The notes beneath the pieces were generated by a model, which worked only from the letters and a program-made list of their open reading frames with translations, had not been told where the DNA came from and ran no database searches. The position numbers were made by a program, and so were the translations under genes. DNA of 64,000 bases, taken from contig JAJTXY010000008.1 in NCBI GenBank assembly GCA_021463865.1, positions 62,001 through 126,000 of the forward strand, given 5' to 3'. This document shows positions 8,758 through 18,050 of this stretch, piece after piece; the first letter of the stretch is position 1; each line of letters opens with the position of its first letter. This stretch comes from Anaerolineae bacterium (GTDB lineage Bacteria > Chloroflexota > Anaerolineae > Aggregatilineales > J027).

Positions 8758-11262
8758 TTATGATGGCGCTATAGTATCAGCAGCACAGCGAAAACCATAG
8801 GTTTCCCCAGCCACAAATGGGCTGTCGGAAGCACGGGCCGTCGTGCGAAAATCAGCAACGGTGGTAATCCCATCCGCCGATGGCCCTCCACCACGCAGTA
8901 CCCGCATATCACCCCGTCGTGGGCCAGTGGGGTTTTCTTCAGTGCTTTCTGAATAGTAGGTCTCACTATACCAATCCTGTACCCACTCACGGGCATTACC
9001 AGCCATGTCCAATAACCCAAAGGGGCTGACTCCGTTGGGATATGTCCCTACAGCGACCATACTGCCCGCATTAATATCGTTCACATTGGCCGGAGTCGTT
9101 CCCTCGACCACTAACTCATTGCCCCAAGGATATTGGCGACCATCCGTCCCACGCGCCGCAAATTCCCACTCGGCTTCGGTTGGCAGGCGTTTTCCGGCCC
9201 ATTCACAATAGGCCACTGCGCCTTCCCATGTCACACCCGTCACGGGGAATTGCTCCTCACCTTCGGCAAAACGAGCCAATTCCGAGGCGGGGCGTTGGAT
9301 AATGGTCACATCATCAGAATATAAATTGAGCCATGCAGGGGGTACTTCCGGTGCGACTTCGCCGGGGTTACTGTTCGGGCGACCATCATAGCCGCTGCCT
9401 GAGCCTTGAAAGAGCAAAATCATAATTTCATAGCCATCAGGGTCAACATAACCGTCGGCGGGGTTTGCCAAAGAGTAGCAGCATGTCCCATCGGCTTTTA
9501 AGATGCGGCCTTCAGCATCCCGCACCCGATGTGTCACCATGACATGCGCCCCAATATCGAAATAGAGCTGCTCGTCGCCGACGTACACATCAGCCGACCC
9601 CCATGTTGAAACGGGTGAGACAATCAGCGGCAAAAAGCTGCCTTCCTGTCCACTATCCCCGTGCATGAGTACATGGTCGCCAACCCCCCCCTCTTGAAAG
9701 GACGAGGTTTCAAAAAAGACACGCTGCTCGATCCGAATATCCCCTTCAACCTCAAGGCCACTTTCGGGGGTAATTTTGCCCGTAAACTCAGCAATGACCT
9801 CGCCCTCATTAGTGTCGGCGTCCAAGTTAATGGTGATCTTGCCATCCTCATAGGGGGTAATTTCTGCCCCATCATAGGATTGGCGGTTATCCACATTGCC
9901 GACTACATAGATATTGTTGCCTTTAACTTCCCACACTGAGGGTTCGGCGCGTACCCATGTCGAGGGTTCGGGGGAGCCGGTTTCGACCACAAACCCCATA
10001 TATTGTTCGTTGGTGACTTCGGTTAAGTCCATAAAATAGGGCGATAGGGAAACACGGTGCGAAGGGCTTTCTGCTTCCTCGCCACTACTGGATCCCATGT
10101 TAAATGTCCCACCGGGGATATAGGCCATACCAGCCGGAGCAGACGGGTTCGGCTCTTCTTTGTCGGCCTTGTCTTGATTATCGTCTCCCCCCAAAAGCAC
10201 CCACAGGAGTGCCAATACCACGATCAAAACCACTGCCGCCGACACCCCCCCCAACAAAAATATATTACGCTGTTGGGGCTTGGTGATAATATTCGGGACA
10301 GAGGGACGAGACCCTTCTGGAATCACGATGGTGCTATGGGTCATATCTATTTGGGCAGTGGCGCGTGGCATAGCCGATTGGGTGATCTCTTCGGTGCTGA
10401 CAAAAATGGTCTTGTCCGACAATTCACCCGAATTGGCATCTAGTTCTTTAATCATTTCCTCAACGGTGGCGTAACGCTGTTCGGGGTCTTTGGCAAGTGC
10501 CCGCAAAATGACCGCCTCGGTGCGAAAATCCAACGATTCGACGGTTTTGCTGGGGCGGGGGGGCTGGGCTTGGATATGCTGAATGAGTACATTGGCAAAT
10601 GAATCACCTTTAAAGGGCACGTCGCCCGTCACCATCTCATAGAGCACAATGCCCAGCGAATAAATATCGGTGCGCGGTGTGATTTCCTGTCCGGAGGCTT
10701 GTTCAGGGGCCATGTAAGCAGGTGTACCGGAGCTTGTGCCTGTTGCCGTTAGTCGCACATGTCCGGCCAGTTTTGCCAAACCAAAATCGGTGAGGACAGC
10801 CCGATCGCCCACCAGCACAATATTGGCGGGCTTGATGTCGCGGTGAATCACCCCATTTTTATGGGCATAGTCCACGGCCATGCCGATTTGTCGAAAAATA
10901 CTCATGGCACGCGCGACAGGCATTCCGTTAGGGTGGTCGGAAATTAAATCCCGCAAGGTGCTCCCTTCCAAGATTTCCATCACCATATAGTAAATGTTGC
11001 CCTGCACCTCAAAATCATAGACCCGCACGATGTTGGGATGAGATAAACGCCCGGCGGCTTGGGCTTCCTGTCGAAATCGTACTGACCCATCTTTGCTATC
11101 CACAATCGCGGGGTGCAGCACCTTGATGGCGACATCTTGGCCTATGTCGGGATTATGCGCCCGGTAGACTTCCGCCATGCCGCCGCGCCCTAATAGCCCT
11201 TTAATCTCATATTTGCCCAGTTTAAAGCCGGGTTTTAAATAGCTTAGTGGCGCTTCAGTCAT
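8758..11262 (-). CDS. Ser/Thr protein kinase fused to a formylglycine-enzyme-like domain
   Basis: An 834-residue receptor-like kinase. Residues about 13-275 are a complete Hanks kinase ([38 protein letters not shown]). One membrane helix follows at about 333-358 ([20 protein letters not shown]). The external part starts like an FGE-sulfatase domain ([23 protein letters not shown]), is broken by about 220 residues of different sequence, then resumes ([48 protein letters not shown]). The two active-site cysteines of true FGE appear to be replaced (VADFRTTAR in that region), so sulfatase activation is unlikely and a ligand-sensing role is more plausible. It is probably co-transcribed with 7636-8754. 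Confidence 0.92.
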   Translation of the reverse strand: MTEAPLSYLKPGFKLGKYEIKGLLGRGGMAEVYRAHNPDIGQDVAIKVLHPAIVDSKDGSVRFRQEAQAAGRLSHPNIVRVYDFEVQGNIYYMVMEILEGSTLRDLISDHPNGMPVARAMSIFRQIGMAVDYAHKNGVIHRDIKPANIVLVGDRAVLTDFGLAKLAGHVRLTATGTSSGTPAYMAPEQASGQEITPRTDIYSLGIVLYEMVTGDVPFKGDSFANVLIQHIQAQPPRPSKTVESLDFRTEAVILRALAKDPEQRYATVEEMIKELDANSGELSDKTIFVSTEEITQSAMPRATAQIDMTHSTIVIPEGSRPSVPNIITKPQQRNIFLLGGVSAAVVLIVVLALLWVLLGGDDNQDKADKEEPNPSAPAGMAYIPGGTFNMGSSSGEEAESPSHRVSLSPYFMDLTEVTNEQYMGFVVETGSPEPSTWVRAEPSVWEVKGNNIYVVGNVDNRQSYDGAEITPYEDGKITINLDADTNEGEVIAEFTGKITPESGLEVEGDIRIEQRVFFETSSFQEGGVGDHVLMHGDSGQEGSFLPLIVSPVSTWGSADVYVGDEQLYFDIGAHVMVTHRVRDAEGRILKADGTCCYSLANPADGYVDPDGYEIMILLFQGSGSGYDGRPNSNPGEVAPEVPPAWLNLYSDDVTIIQRPASELARFAEGEEQFPVTGVTWEGAVAYCEWAGKRLPTEAEWEFAARGTDGRQYPWGNELVVEGTTPANVNDINAGSMVAVGTYPNGVSPFGLLDMAGNAREWVQDWYSETYYSESTEENPTGPRRGDMRVLRGGGPSADGITTVADFRTTARASDSPFVAGETYGFRCAADTIAPS

Positions 11263-11485
11263 CTCACTCTATATCCCATCACTTGATCAGCAGTTGTAAG
11301 TAACCACTCCCTGCTGAACCTCCTCAACTATATAGCGAATTAGCCCTACGATGCAAAGGACATTGTGGACAAATCAGTTTGGCGTTATGCTTAGGTTATA
11401 AGCCGTGCAGGAAACGTCAAGTATCGCCGCACCATGTATGGCTATGATAGATCATGTTTATTATCTTTTTATTTCGAGACCCGTC

Positions 11486-12715
11486 ATGTACCCCACCTCC
11501 AAAACTCAGATGGGCATTCAGTTGGCGCAACAGGGACGCCGCCAAGAGGCTTTAGCTTACCTCCGTCAGGCCGTCCAAAGTGAGCCACCGAATGCTGAAG
11601 TGTGGCTTTGGTTGGCGCATGTCTCGCCCGACATTAACGAATATCGCAACTGTGTCTATCAAGCCCTGCTATTAGACGCCAATCACCCTGTTGCCCGGCA
11701 GATGCAAACGGCGCTCAATCAACCAAGTGGGCAACCTAACCCAGCCTATTCCGGCTATTCAGCTTATCCTACCTATCCAGCTTCCCAACCTGCTGCTACG
11801 TCCGTCGCGCAGCCTGCCTATGGGACATATTCGCTTGGGTCATCGCAGCCCTTCTATACGGATAATGCCCTCATCAATAATTTGGAACGCAAGCGCAATC
11901 GGGGACGACGAGTGCGACGTTGGATAGCGCTTCTCTTCTTTTTTGGCATGTTAATTGCCTGTGGGGTCGGCCTGCGATTTTTGTTTCTCTCGGATGCTTT
12001 TGAAGACTGGTTTTACAACCTTAGCTGGTTTGATAACAGCCGAGCTGTCCATTTCACCGTCAATGCCGCCGATAATGTTACCCAATGGGAAATCGAAGTG
12101 GATGTGCCGGAGACATGGCTGCTGGCCGATGAGCGGGTTGAAAGCTGGCGCAGCACCCGTGACCGCCTCAAAACCGATTATTCTTTGGCTGATGGCTCCC
12201 CAACCATTTGGGAAAGCGTGGAAGCCGATATATCACAAATTGTGGTTGACCCTACCAATGGGGTGGTGCAGCCGCCTGTGACCCTAATCGAAACCGATGG
12301 GGATGCCATTGACCGTGATGGACAAAATATCGCCCGCCTGCAATTGACGCAGATCAAAACCTATCCTCCCGGCATACAAGGGGATGACTGCCAAAAGATG
12401 AATGCCATGACGCAGGTTGACCAAGCCACCTTGCAGCCTCAAGCAGACAGTCAGGTGAGTTATAAAGTCCAAAATCAGGCAAATGGGCGCTGTATCTACG
12501 TCTTATACTATCGCAACGAAAATGGGCCTTCCCAGTTGGCCGAAACCGTCTATGTTTTGAAAGTGCCAGTGGATGATCTCACCTATGCGGAATGGCAGTT
12601 GAGCGTCCTTGAGCAAAGCCGTGCCGATTATGAAAGTGCCATTAATAAAATCATTGATACCCTCCAAGTAAGGGCTTCCGTCAATCCAATGCCTACACCC
12701 GAAATCGTCAATTAA
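11486..12715 (+). CDS. TPR-like, single-span membrane protein
   Basis: A 409-residue protein. Residues about 1-75 look like tetratricopeptide-type helices (GIQLAQQGRRQEALAYLRQA, PPNAEVWLWLAHV). A Tyr/Pro/Ala-rich linker (YPTYPASQPA) leads to a basic patch, KRNRGRRVRRW, and one membrane helix near residue 150 (IALLFFFGMLIACGVGLRF). The rest (about 225 residues) should be outside the membrane and matches no domain I know. ATG 11486 is preferred over GTG 11405 because the TPR starts right there, although no strong Shine-Dalgarno is visible. It is divergent from the kinase-FGE gene. The role is unknown; protein interaction is likely. Confidence 0.7.
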   Translation: MYPTSKTQMGIQLAQQGRRQEALAYLRQAVQSEPPNAEVWLWLAHVSPDINEYRNCVYQALLLDANHPVARQMQTALNQPSGQPNPAYSGYSAYPTYPASQPAATSVAQPAYGTYSLGSSQPFYTDNALINNLERKRNRGRRVRRWIALLFFFGMLIACGVGLRFLFLSDAFEDWFYNLSWFDNSRAVHFTVNAADNVTQWEIEVDVPETWLLADERVESWRSTRDRLKTDYSLADGSPTIWESVEADISQIVVDPTNGVVQPPVTLIETDGDAIDRDGQNIARLQLTQIKTYPPGIQGDDCQKMNAMTQVDQATLQPQADSQVSYKVQNQANGRCIYVLYYRNENGPSQLAETVYVLKVPVDDLTYAEWQLSVLEQSRADYESAINKIIDTLQVRASVNPMPTPEIVN

Positions 12716-12794
12716 TAACTCTAACCATTTCCCTATCAAACCATAACGGTTTACCCTCTCGGTTTAATCCAACTAAGCGACGTATAATCTGTTT

Positions 12795-12939
12795 AAAGAG
12801 CCTAAATTCTGAGGTTTGCTCTGTTCAAATATATTTATAACCATATTCAGTACCCCAGTAGTGTACGCCGTTCGGCCTAGAACCCGTATGCTGAGGGCAA
12901 GGTTTGAAACATACCCCGCAAGAGGCAATTATTTTTTTT
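12795..12939 (+). ncRNA. Possible structured leader or small RNA
   Basis: In the 248-bp gap before the gene at 12964, a perfect TATAAT (12783-12788, without a good -35) is followed by about 145 nt ending in eight T residues (12932-12939). Within it, TTTGC (12815-12819) can pair with GCAAG (12918-12922), and TTCAAA (12824-12829) with TTTGAA (12903-12908). This forms a closing stem around an internal hairpin (GCCGTTCGGC). I do not recognise an RNA family. It could equally be the 5' leader of the next gene. Confidence 0.25.
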
Positions 12940-12963
12940 GAAGCACCAGAGGGATGTTAGGTT

Positions 12964-13323
12964 ATGTATACTGCAAATGAACTAATGTTTCCACGACAGG
13001 CAATCCCAGAATTAAGGGCGATGCGCGGCCCGGAATGGCGCGGTTTGGTAGATCGGATTTCGGCACTGCCCGAAACGCATGAAGAAACCCTTGCGTTTAT
13101 GTTGATGATGATTCGTTTGAATGGTTGCCTTGAATGTGAAACGGATAGTTACCGGGCAATGAAGGGATGTGATGCCTGTGCGATTCAAACCCTACGCCGC
13201 TATAAGGGGCCAGATAGTGATCTCATGAAACTTTTCCAACAAGCTCTTGCAGAAATACGTGACCATATTGATGTAATGCCGCCTGTGCGAATACCAACCG
13301 CTAATTTAGTAGCTGTTTTTTGA
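12964..13323 (+). CDS. Small Cys-containing protein of unknown function
   Basis: A 119-residue protein with four cysteines in a compact central stretch: NGCLECETDSYRAMKGCDAC, i.e. C-x2-C-x10-C-x2-C, a spacing that suits a zinc or Fe-S site. The C-terminal half is helical (IQTLRRYKGPDSDLMKLFQQ). No signal peptide or membrane segment is seen. ATG 12964 lies behind an AGAGGGA stretch about 12 nt upstream. A long leader precedes it and a perfect hairpin separates it from the histidine-kinase-like genes. I do not recognise the family. Confidence 0.7.
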   Translation: MYTANELMFPRQAIPELRAMRGPEWRGLVDRISALPETHEETLAFMLMMIRLNGCLECETDSYRAMKGCDACAIQTLRRYKGPDSDLMKLFQQALAEIRDHIDVMPPVRIPTANLVAVF

Positions 13324-13366
13324 GGGTAATCGAAACAAAATCTGCTTTCTCGTTTGGGATATTTTT

Positions 13367-13400
13367 CAGATGCAAGTTTCTTATAGGGGACTTGCATCTG
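13367..13400 (+). other. Perfect 11-bp hairpin in intergenic region
   Basis: CAGATGCAAGT (13367-13377) and its exact reverse complement ACTTGCATCTG (13390-13400) flank a 12-nt loop. No T-run follows on either strand, so it is not a standard terminator. It may be an mRNA-stability element, a regulator site, or part of the leader of the gene at 13479. Confidence 0.5.
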
Positions 13401-13478
13401 TGCTTTATAGGCTAGGGATAAACCCAAACTAGACGATGGTCTAACCAGATTCAATCGCACCAAAAAGGACAAGCATCG

Positions 13479-14780
13479 TTGTATCGTGAACCAGATTGGG
13501 AAGCCTTAAATGACCTAAACTTCCTGCTGCACAATCGGCTGGTGAGTCCCTTGAATGGCGCATTGTCGGCAATTGAAAAAGCCGCCCCTGCAACCGAGGC
13601 GGATTGGTGGCGCAACCGTGCTACCAGTCAGGTCTCCAACGCCATTAATTTGGTGACTGCTTGGTCGTGGCTTATCCAATACAAAGCGCAGGGGCAAGTC
13701 CCCGAACGCAGCATCCAATCATTCCCCATCCAAAATTTGGCGGATTGGTTGACGATGCAGCTTCAACTCGTTCCGCCGCTGCTTATCGCTAAAAATTTTC
13801 TTATCCGAGCCAATCAACCCGCCCTTCAAGAAGCCCTGTATCTGTTGTACGATGTCGCCGCCAGTCAGGGCACGACTACCAAATTGATCTTGGATACGGG
13901 GTCGAATGGCGTACTGTTCCGCATCCGTTTTACTCGTCTGCGTGAAGCTAAACCATTTACTTCATTAGAGGAAATGGAGACCTCACTGGGTCAACATTGG
14001 CGGGGCAAGATTATCACCTTTGAACTGCGCATGGCCCGCGACTTCTTACGGATGAACGCCAGCGAACTGCAACTACGGGATAATGGCTCCAAGGTCGAAT
14101 TTGTCTTTGTCATCCACCGCAAATCCAAAGCCGAAAATGGGGAGACCGAGAGCGGTTTGCTGCTTCCATCGCATGACAGCCAAGCTGTCATCAATATCGC
14201 TGAAGCCACTTTGCCGATGCCCCATACCTTAGAACAAGGACCCATTACTAGCGAATCCACCACTGCTCATCTTAAAGGCATTTCTACCCCAGAAGAAACA
14301 TGGGTCTTAAAACCAACCACCATCCGGGCCTCTGCCGAAATCCCGACAGCCGCCTCATCCATACGGGCAATGGTTCCCGATACCCCCTTCCGCCCCGGTG
14401 GTTGGTATCGTCCCAAACGTGCCTCAACACCGCCTGTATTACCCTCGGCCACTCCCACGCCAGAGGCAGTCTCGGTCATTGTTAAAGTCGAATTACCGCC
14501 ACCCGCCGAACCGGGAGATTTTAAGGTGAAATCGCGCCGCCTAGCCTCCAAAACTACCAGCCAATCCCTGCCTCAAGTGACGATTACGACGGAAGCACCC
14601 TCGGTTTCGGCCACTGGGCCGCAAGAAATTTTAGCCGAAGCCCCTTCGGAAAATAAAGATTCACCTGCACCAACCCAAACGCAGGAAGCCGAACCACCTG
14701 TTGATACCCGATTGCAAGCCAGCAGCCCCGATTCTAGCGGGCAAGAAAGCTTAGAGAGGAATTATGCCAATGGATTATAA
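13479..14780 (+). CDS. Degenerate histidine-kinase-like protein (first of a pair)
   Basis: A 433-residue protein. Residues about 1-50 resemble a DHp helix (LNDLNFLLHNRLVSPLNGAL, compare SHELRTPLN). About 110-215 has the outline of a HATPase fold: ALQEALYLLYDVAASQG in the N-box position, then FELRMARDFLRMNASELQLR and KVEFVFVIHR near its end. The usual N-box Asn and glycine-rich G boxes are missing, so ATP binding is doubtful. The C-terminal half is Pro/Ala/Thr-rich and looks disordered. It starts at TTG 13479 with AAAGGA about 9 nt upstream. It overlaps the next, similar gene by 17 nt. This reading rests on pattern recognition only. Confidence 0.65.
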   Translation: MYREPDWEALNDLNFLLHNRLVSPLNGALSAIEKAAPATEADWWRNRATSQVSNAINLVTAWSWLIQYKAQGQVPERSIQSFPIQNLADWLTMQLQLVPPLLIAKNFLIRANQPALQEALYLLYDVAASQGTTTKLILDTGSNGVLFRIRFTRLREAKPFTSLEEMETSLGQHWRGKIITFELRMARDFLRMNASELQLRDNGSKVEFVFVIHRKSKAENGETESGLLLPSHDSQAVINIAEATLPMPHTLEQGPITSESTTAHLKGISTPEETWVLKPTTIRASAEIPTAASSIRAMVPDTPFRPGGWYRPKRASTPPVLPSATPTPEAVSVIVKVELPPPAEPGDFKVKSRRLASKTTSQSLPQVTITTEAPSVSATGPQEILAEAPSENKDSPAPTQTQEAEPPVDTRLQASSPDSSGQESLERNYANGL

Positions 14781-16086
14781 GAGTCTACACTGGGAATCAA
14801 TTGCTTTCTTGCAAGAGCATCTCTACCAGCGGCTCACTGATCCGTTATACAAGGCCATCAGTTTCTTAGAATTAGCAGGGGACAAGGAATTTACACTGAG
14901 CAGTCCCAAATTCATCGGGGACGCAAGCCGCAATCTTGAAATCCTAATGATGCTGGTCAAAAGCTGGGCCATCCTGACGGAGTGGAAATTTAAGGGCAGT
15001 GTGGCCGAATCTGAATTTCAGCCATTGGCCCAAGAGAAATTTCCGGAATGGCTGCTCAACGAAATTGGTGAACAGGCCGTTCTGCGCTTGGAACATACCC
15101 GTACTCTAAAAGTTCAGCGCGACACCTTTTTTGAGGGACTTATTTTGCTGGTCAGCATTGCCAAGTCCGTTGGTGAAATCAGCCATGTCATGTCGAATGA
15201 TGCCGAGGAACCTCACACTGGCGTATGGCTGCGGGTTGTATTTAAGCCCCCCAAAGCCGAAGGGTTTCAAAGTCGTGCAGCCGTCTTGGAATACTTGAGC
15301 ACCACAGATTCCTCCACAGAGACCGTTATCCAATATGCGGTTGCGGATGATATGTTTGCCATCAATAACGCACGCTTCAGCCTCCAAAAAAACACGCGCA
15401 CAGGGCATCAAGCCTTTGCCATGCTGCTGCCCGTTGTAGGTCGGCCTGCGTCTAGCCCGCCCAAATTAGCGGATATAACCCCCATGCTGACCCTATCACA
15501 AACGGGGACGCTGGTGATACCCTCTTATCCTCCCGAAACCCCTGCGTCGGCTGTATCCACTGCCGAGGTGGTTGAAACACCGCCTGTTGTATCCACACCT
15601 GAGCCAGAAGCGCCCCTTGTGCCTGCGATTGAACCATTGGCGACGACCATCACACTCGAACCCCCAGCGGTTTTGATCCCAGTCACCGAGGACGATGTTA
15701 TGGCGACCCCGCCTGCCAAGCGACTAACCCTGTTGGAAATTGTTAAACGCACCGAAACCAGCGAGGGGATGGAGGGCGATAAGTCTGAAACCCTGATTAT
15801 CAACCCATTTAAAACAACAGGCATCAATATGACCCCACCCGAACCGCTGACGCTGCCGCCCCAAAGTGAAAATATTCCGGCGGAAAGTGTGCCGCTCAAC
15901 CTGCCCAATGCCGCTGGTATGGGGGCGTTGTCAAAGGCTCTGCTGCAAATGCACGCCGAAGCCAAACTTTCGACTAGCGACCAGACCGAATCGCCTTCTG
16001 AAAGCCGCGATGATGCCACCAATGATTCTTTATCCGGTGGCGAACAACCCAACGACACCAATTCAGGTTCATCCGCCTCCGCTTAA
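14764..16086 (+). CDS. Degenerate histidine-kinase-like protein (second of a pair)
   Basis: A 440-residue paralogue of the preceding protein with the same plan: an N-terminal helix pair (LQEHLYQRLTDPLYKAISFL; LMMLVKSWAILTEWKFKGS), a central region ending in VIQYAVADDMFAINNARFSL and HQAFAMLLPVV (like the last part of a HATPase domain) and a long Pro/Glu/Ser-rich tail. Catalytic ATP-binding motifs are not visible. The ATG at 14764 has AGAGAGGA directly upstream and overlaps the previous gene by 17 nt, so translation is coupled. A strong terminator follows. The pair may form a heterodimer, which is an inference from tandem duplication. Confidence 0.65.
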   Translation: MPMDYKSLHWESIAFLQEHLYQRLTDPLYKAISFLELAGDKEFTLSSPKFIGDASRNLEILMMLVKSWAILTEWKFKGSVAESEFQPLAQEKFPEWLLNEIGEQAVLRLEHTRTLKVQRDTFFEGLILLVSIAKSVGEISHVMSNDAEEPHTGVWLRVVFKPPKAEGFQSRAAVLEYLSTTDSSTETVIQYAVADDMFAINNARFSLQKNTRTGHQAFAMLLPVVGRPASSPPKLADITPMLTLSQTGTLVIPSYPPETPASAVSTAEVVETPPVVSTPEPEAPLVPAIEPLATTITLEPPAVLIPVTEDDVMATPPAKRLTLLEIVKRTETSEGMEGDKSETLIINPFKTTGINMTPPEPLTLPPQSENIPAESVPLNLPNAAGMGALSKALLQMHAEAKLSTSDQTESPSESRDDATNDSLSGGEQPNDTNSGSSASA

Positions 16087-16117
16087 TTCCGGCCTACACG
16101 CTTAAAGAAGCCTATCT

Positions 16118-16152
16118 ATTCCGAGAGATACACCACCTCTCGGAATTTTTTT
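16118..16152 (+). terminator. Rho-independent terminator
   Basis: ATTCCGAGAG and CTCTCGGAAT form a stem of about 10 bp with a loop of about 9 nt, followed by TTTTTTTT. It closes the transcript of the histidine-kinase-like pair. Confidence 0.9.
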
Positions 16153-16156
16153 CTGC

Positions 16157-16201
16157 TTGACAAAAAAGTTAACTCATGTCACAATAATTTACAGTGTACA
16201 C
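16157..16201 (+). promoter_or_regulatory. Promoter and possible operator of the TetR gene
   Basis: A perfect -35 TTGACA (16157-16162), a 17-nt spacer and a weak -10 CACAAT (16180-16185). The 8-bp palindrome GTGTACAC (16194-16201) sits at the expected transcription start, where a TetR-type repressor could block its own gene. The operator role is inferred from position only. Confidence 0.5.
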
Positions 16202-16254
16202 AAAAATATATGCTGTATTTTTTAGGTTGCGGCGCAATCGAAAGGAATTTCAAC

Positions 16255-16956
16255 ATGACCCTCTCTCGACGTGAACGGCTGCGCGAAAACACCCGCGAAG
16301 AAATCAAAACCATCGCCCGCAAACATATGCAGGAGCAGGGCACAGCGGCAATTTCGCTCCGTGCCATTGCCCGTGACATGGGTCTGACCGTGACCGCGCT
16401 CTATCGTTACTATCCCAGTCACGACGAGCTGGTAACGGCGCTGATTGTCGATGCGTTTAATGCCCTAGCCGACACAATGGAGCAGGCTGATAGCAGTCAG
16501 CCACGCGAAAGTTATGGCAATCGGTTGATGGCGGTCATGTTGGCCTATCGGGAATGGGCCATGCAAAATCCCGCCGATTTTCAACTGATTTATGGCAATC
16601 CCATCCCCGGCTATCATGCCCCGCGTGAAATCACCGTACCCGCCGTCATTCGAGGTTTTCGGGTCGTGGTGGGCATACTCGCCGAGGCGATGGCAAACGG
16701 CGAATTAAAACCGAGTGCCGACTATCAACACTTGCCGCCACACGTTTCGGCCCACATGATCGAAATAATTAAGCACTATGGTTATAACATCTCGCTTGAG
16801 CCGATGTATCTGGGGGTATCGGGTTGGGTCAAGATGCACGGCATGATTATGTTAGAACTCTTTCACCACACCCCGGCTGTGGTTGGCGACCCCGAAGAAT
16901 TTTACCGCTTTGAAATCACCAACATCGTGAAAACCGCAGGTTTAACGCTTAAATAA
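16255..16956 (+). CDS. TetR-family transcriptional regulator
   Basis: A 233-residue repressor-type regulator. Residues about 10-60 are the TetR helix-turn-helix (ISLRAIARDMGLTVTALYRY), and the C-terminal ligand domain is of the WHG type (AMQNPADFQLIYGNPIPGY). ATG 16255 is chosen because AAAGGA lies 8 nt upstream; the longer frame from 16210 lacks one. It lies 11 nt upstream of an SDR enzyme on the same transcript, which it probably controls along with itself. Confidence 0.93.
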   Translation: MTLSRRERLRENTREEIKTIARKHMQEQGTAAISLRAIARDMGLTVTALYRYYPSHDELVTALIVDAFNALADTMEQADSSQPRESYGNRLMAVMLAYREWAMQNPADFQLIYGNPIPGYHAPREITVPAVIRGFRVVVGILAEAMANGELKPSADYQHLPPHVSAHMIEIIKHYGYNISLEPMYLGVSGWVKMHGMIMLELFHHTPAVVGDPEEFYRFEITNIVKTAGLTLK

Positions 16957-16967
16957 GGAATTGAACC

Positions 16968-17906
16968 ATGTCCAACAATCAAACCACCAACGACCTGAAT
17001 GTTGTTTTTGGCACTGGCCCAATAGGTCGCGCCGTCACCCAAGAACTGGTCAAACGTGGCAAAGCCGATATACCTGCCGGCGTCGAAATTATGCAGGGGG
17101 ATGTCACCGACTATGCCTTTACGCAGGAAGCCTCTAAAGGAGCCAGTGTCGTCTATCAATGCACCAATCCCCCCTACACTCAGTGGGCCGAGTTATTCCC
17201 GGCGCTGCAATCTGGTGTGTTGGAAGGAGCGGCTTCGGCGGGGGCAAAATTGATTGTGATGGACAACCTGTATATGTATGGCCCGACGGGTGGCAAACTC
17301 CTCACCGAAGACTTGCCGGATAAAGCCACCAGTCGCAAAGGGATGACCCGCGCTAAGATGGCCCAAGAGGTAATGGCGGCGCATCGCAGTGGCAGAGTGC
17401 GGGCGGCAATTGGTCGGGCCTCCGATTATTTTGGGCCGGGGGCAATGGATTCGGCGGCGGGAGATCGTCTATTTTTGGCGGCACTGGCAGGCAAAGCGGC
17501 GGGTGTCATTGGTAATCCTGATTTGCCGCATACCTACAGCTATGTCCCCGACATCGGCAAGGCATTGACGACGTTGGGTGAGCACGAGGAGGCACTAGGC
17601 CAAATCTGGCATCTCCCCGCGCCAGAAACCGTGACCACACGCGAATTTGTGAATAGGGTCTTTAAGGAAACGGGTCATGCCCCACGCCTGCAAGTTGCCA
17701 ATAAGCTGATGGTGCGTGCGATGGGCTTGTTTGTGCCGATTATGCGTGAATTTGTCGAGATGTACTATGAATACAACGAGCCATTCATCATGAGCCACGA
17801 CAAATTTGCCAAAGCCTTTGGTGCAGATGTCACCCCACTGCAAGAAGCCATCCGCACCACCGTCGCATGGTTCCGTGACCATACCCAACATACCAAAGCG
17901 GGCTAA
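16968..17906 (+). CDS. NAD(P)-dependent epimerase/dehydratase-like SDR protein
   Basis: A 312-residue extended short-chain dehydrogenase. The nucleotide-binding glycine motif is VVFGTGPIGRAV (about residue 12). YMYGP (about 103) is in the place of the catalytic Tyr, but the usual YxxxK is not clear. HTYSYVPDIGKAL and LPAPETVTTREFVN match NAD-dependent epimerase/NmrA-like proteins. It may act on a sugar nucleotide or a small ketone; the substrate is unknown. ATG 16968 has AAGGAA 8 nt upstream. It is paired with the TetR regulator, a layout common for inducible detoxification genes. Confidence 0.85.
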   Translation: MSNNQTTNDLNVVFGTGPIGRAVTQELVKRGKADIPAGVEIMQGDVTDYAFTQEASKGASVVYQCTNPPYTQWAELFPALQSGVLEGAASAGAKLIVMDNLYMYGPTGGKLLTEDLPDKATSRKGMTRAKMAQEVMAAHRSGRVRAAIGRASDYFGPGAMDSAAGDRLFLAALAGKAAGVIGNPDLPHTYSYVPDIGKALTTLGEHEEALGQIWHLPAPETVTTREFVNRVFKETGHAPRLQVANKLMVRAMGLFVPIMREFVEMYYEYNEPFIMSHDKFAKAFGADVTPLQEAIRTTVAWFRDHTQHTKAG

Positions 17907-17929
17907 TATCAACCCATTCCACTTGTTGT

Positions 17930-17959
17930 CCCTCCCAAGATTTTGAGGAGGGATTTTTT
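17930..17959 (+). terminator. Rho-independent terminator
   Basis: CCCTCC (17930-17935) pairs with GGAGGG (17947-17952), followed by ATTTTTT. It ends the TetR-SDR transcript. Confidence 0.85.
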
Positions 17960-18050
17960 GTCAATATTCCCCCACGATTCGGCATATTTCGGCATTTTGG
18001 ACTACACTCATGGATAAATTTCTGATTATCCATTTTGTAGGCAAAAAAGA

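Noticed and set aside
15525-16061. Gly/Ser/Val-rich open frame antisense to the second histidine-kinase-like gene
   Set aside because: It is opposite the Pro/Thr/Glu-rich tail, which naturally leaves an open antisense frame, and has no Shine-Dalgarno or promoter.
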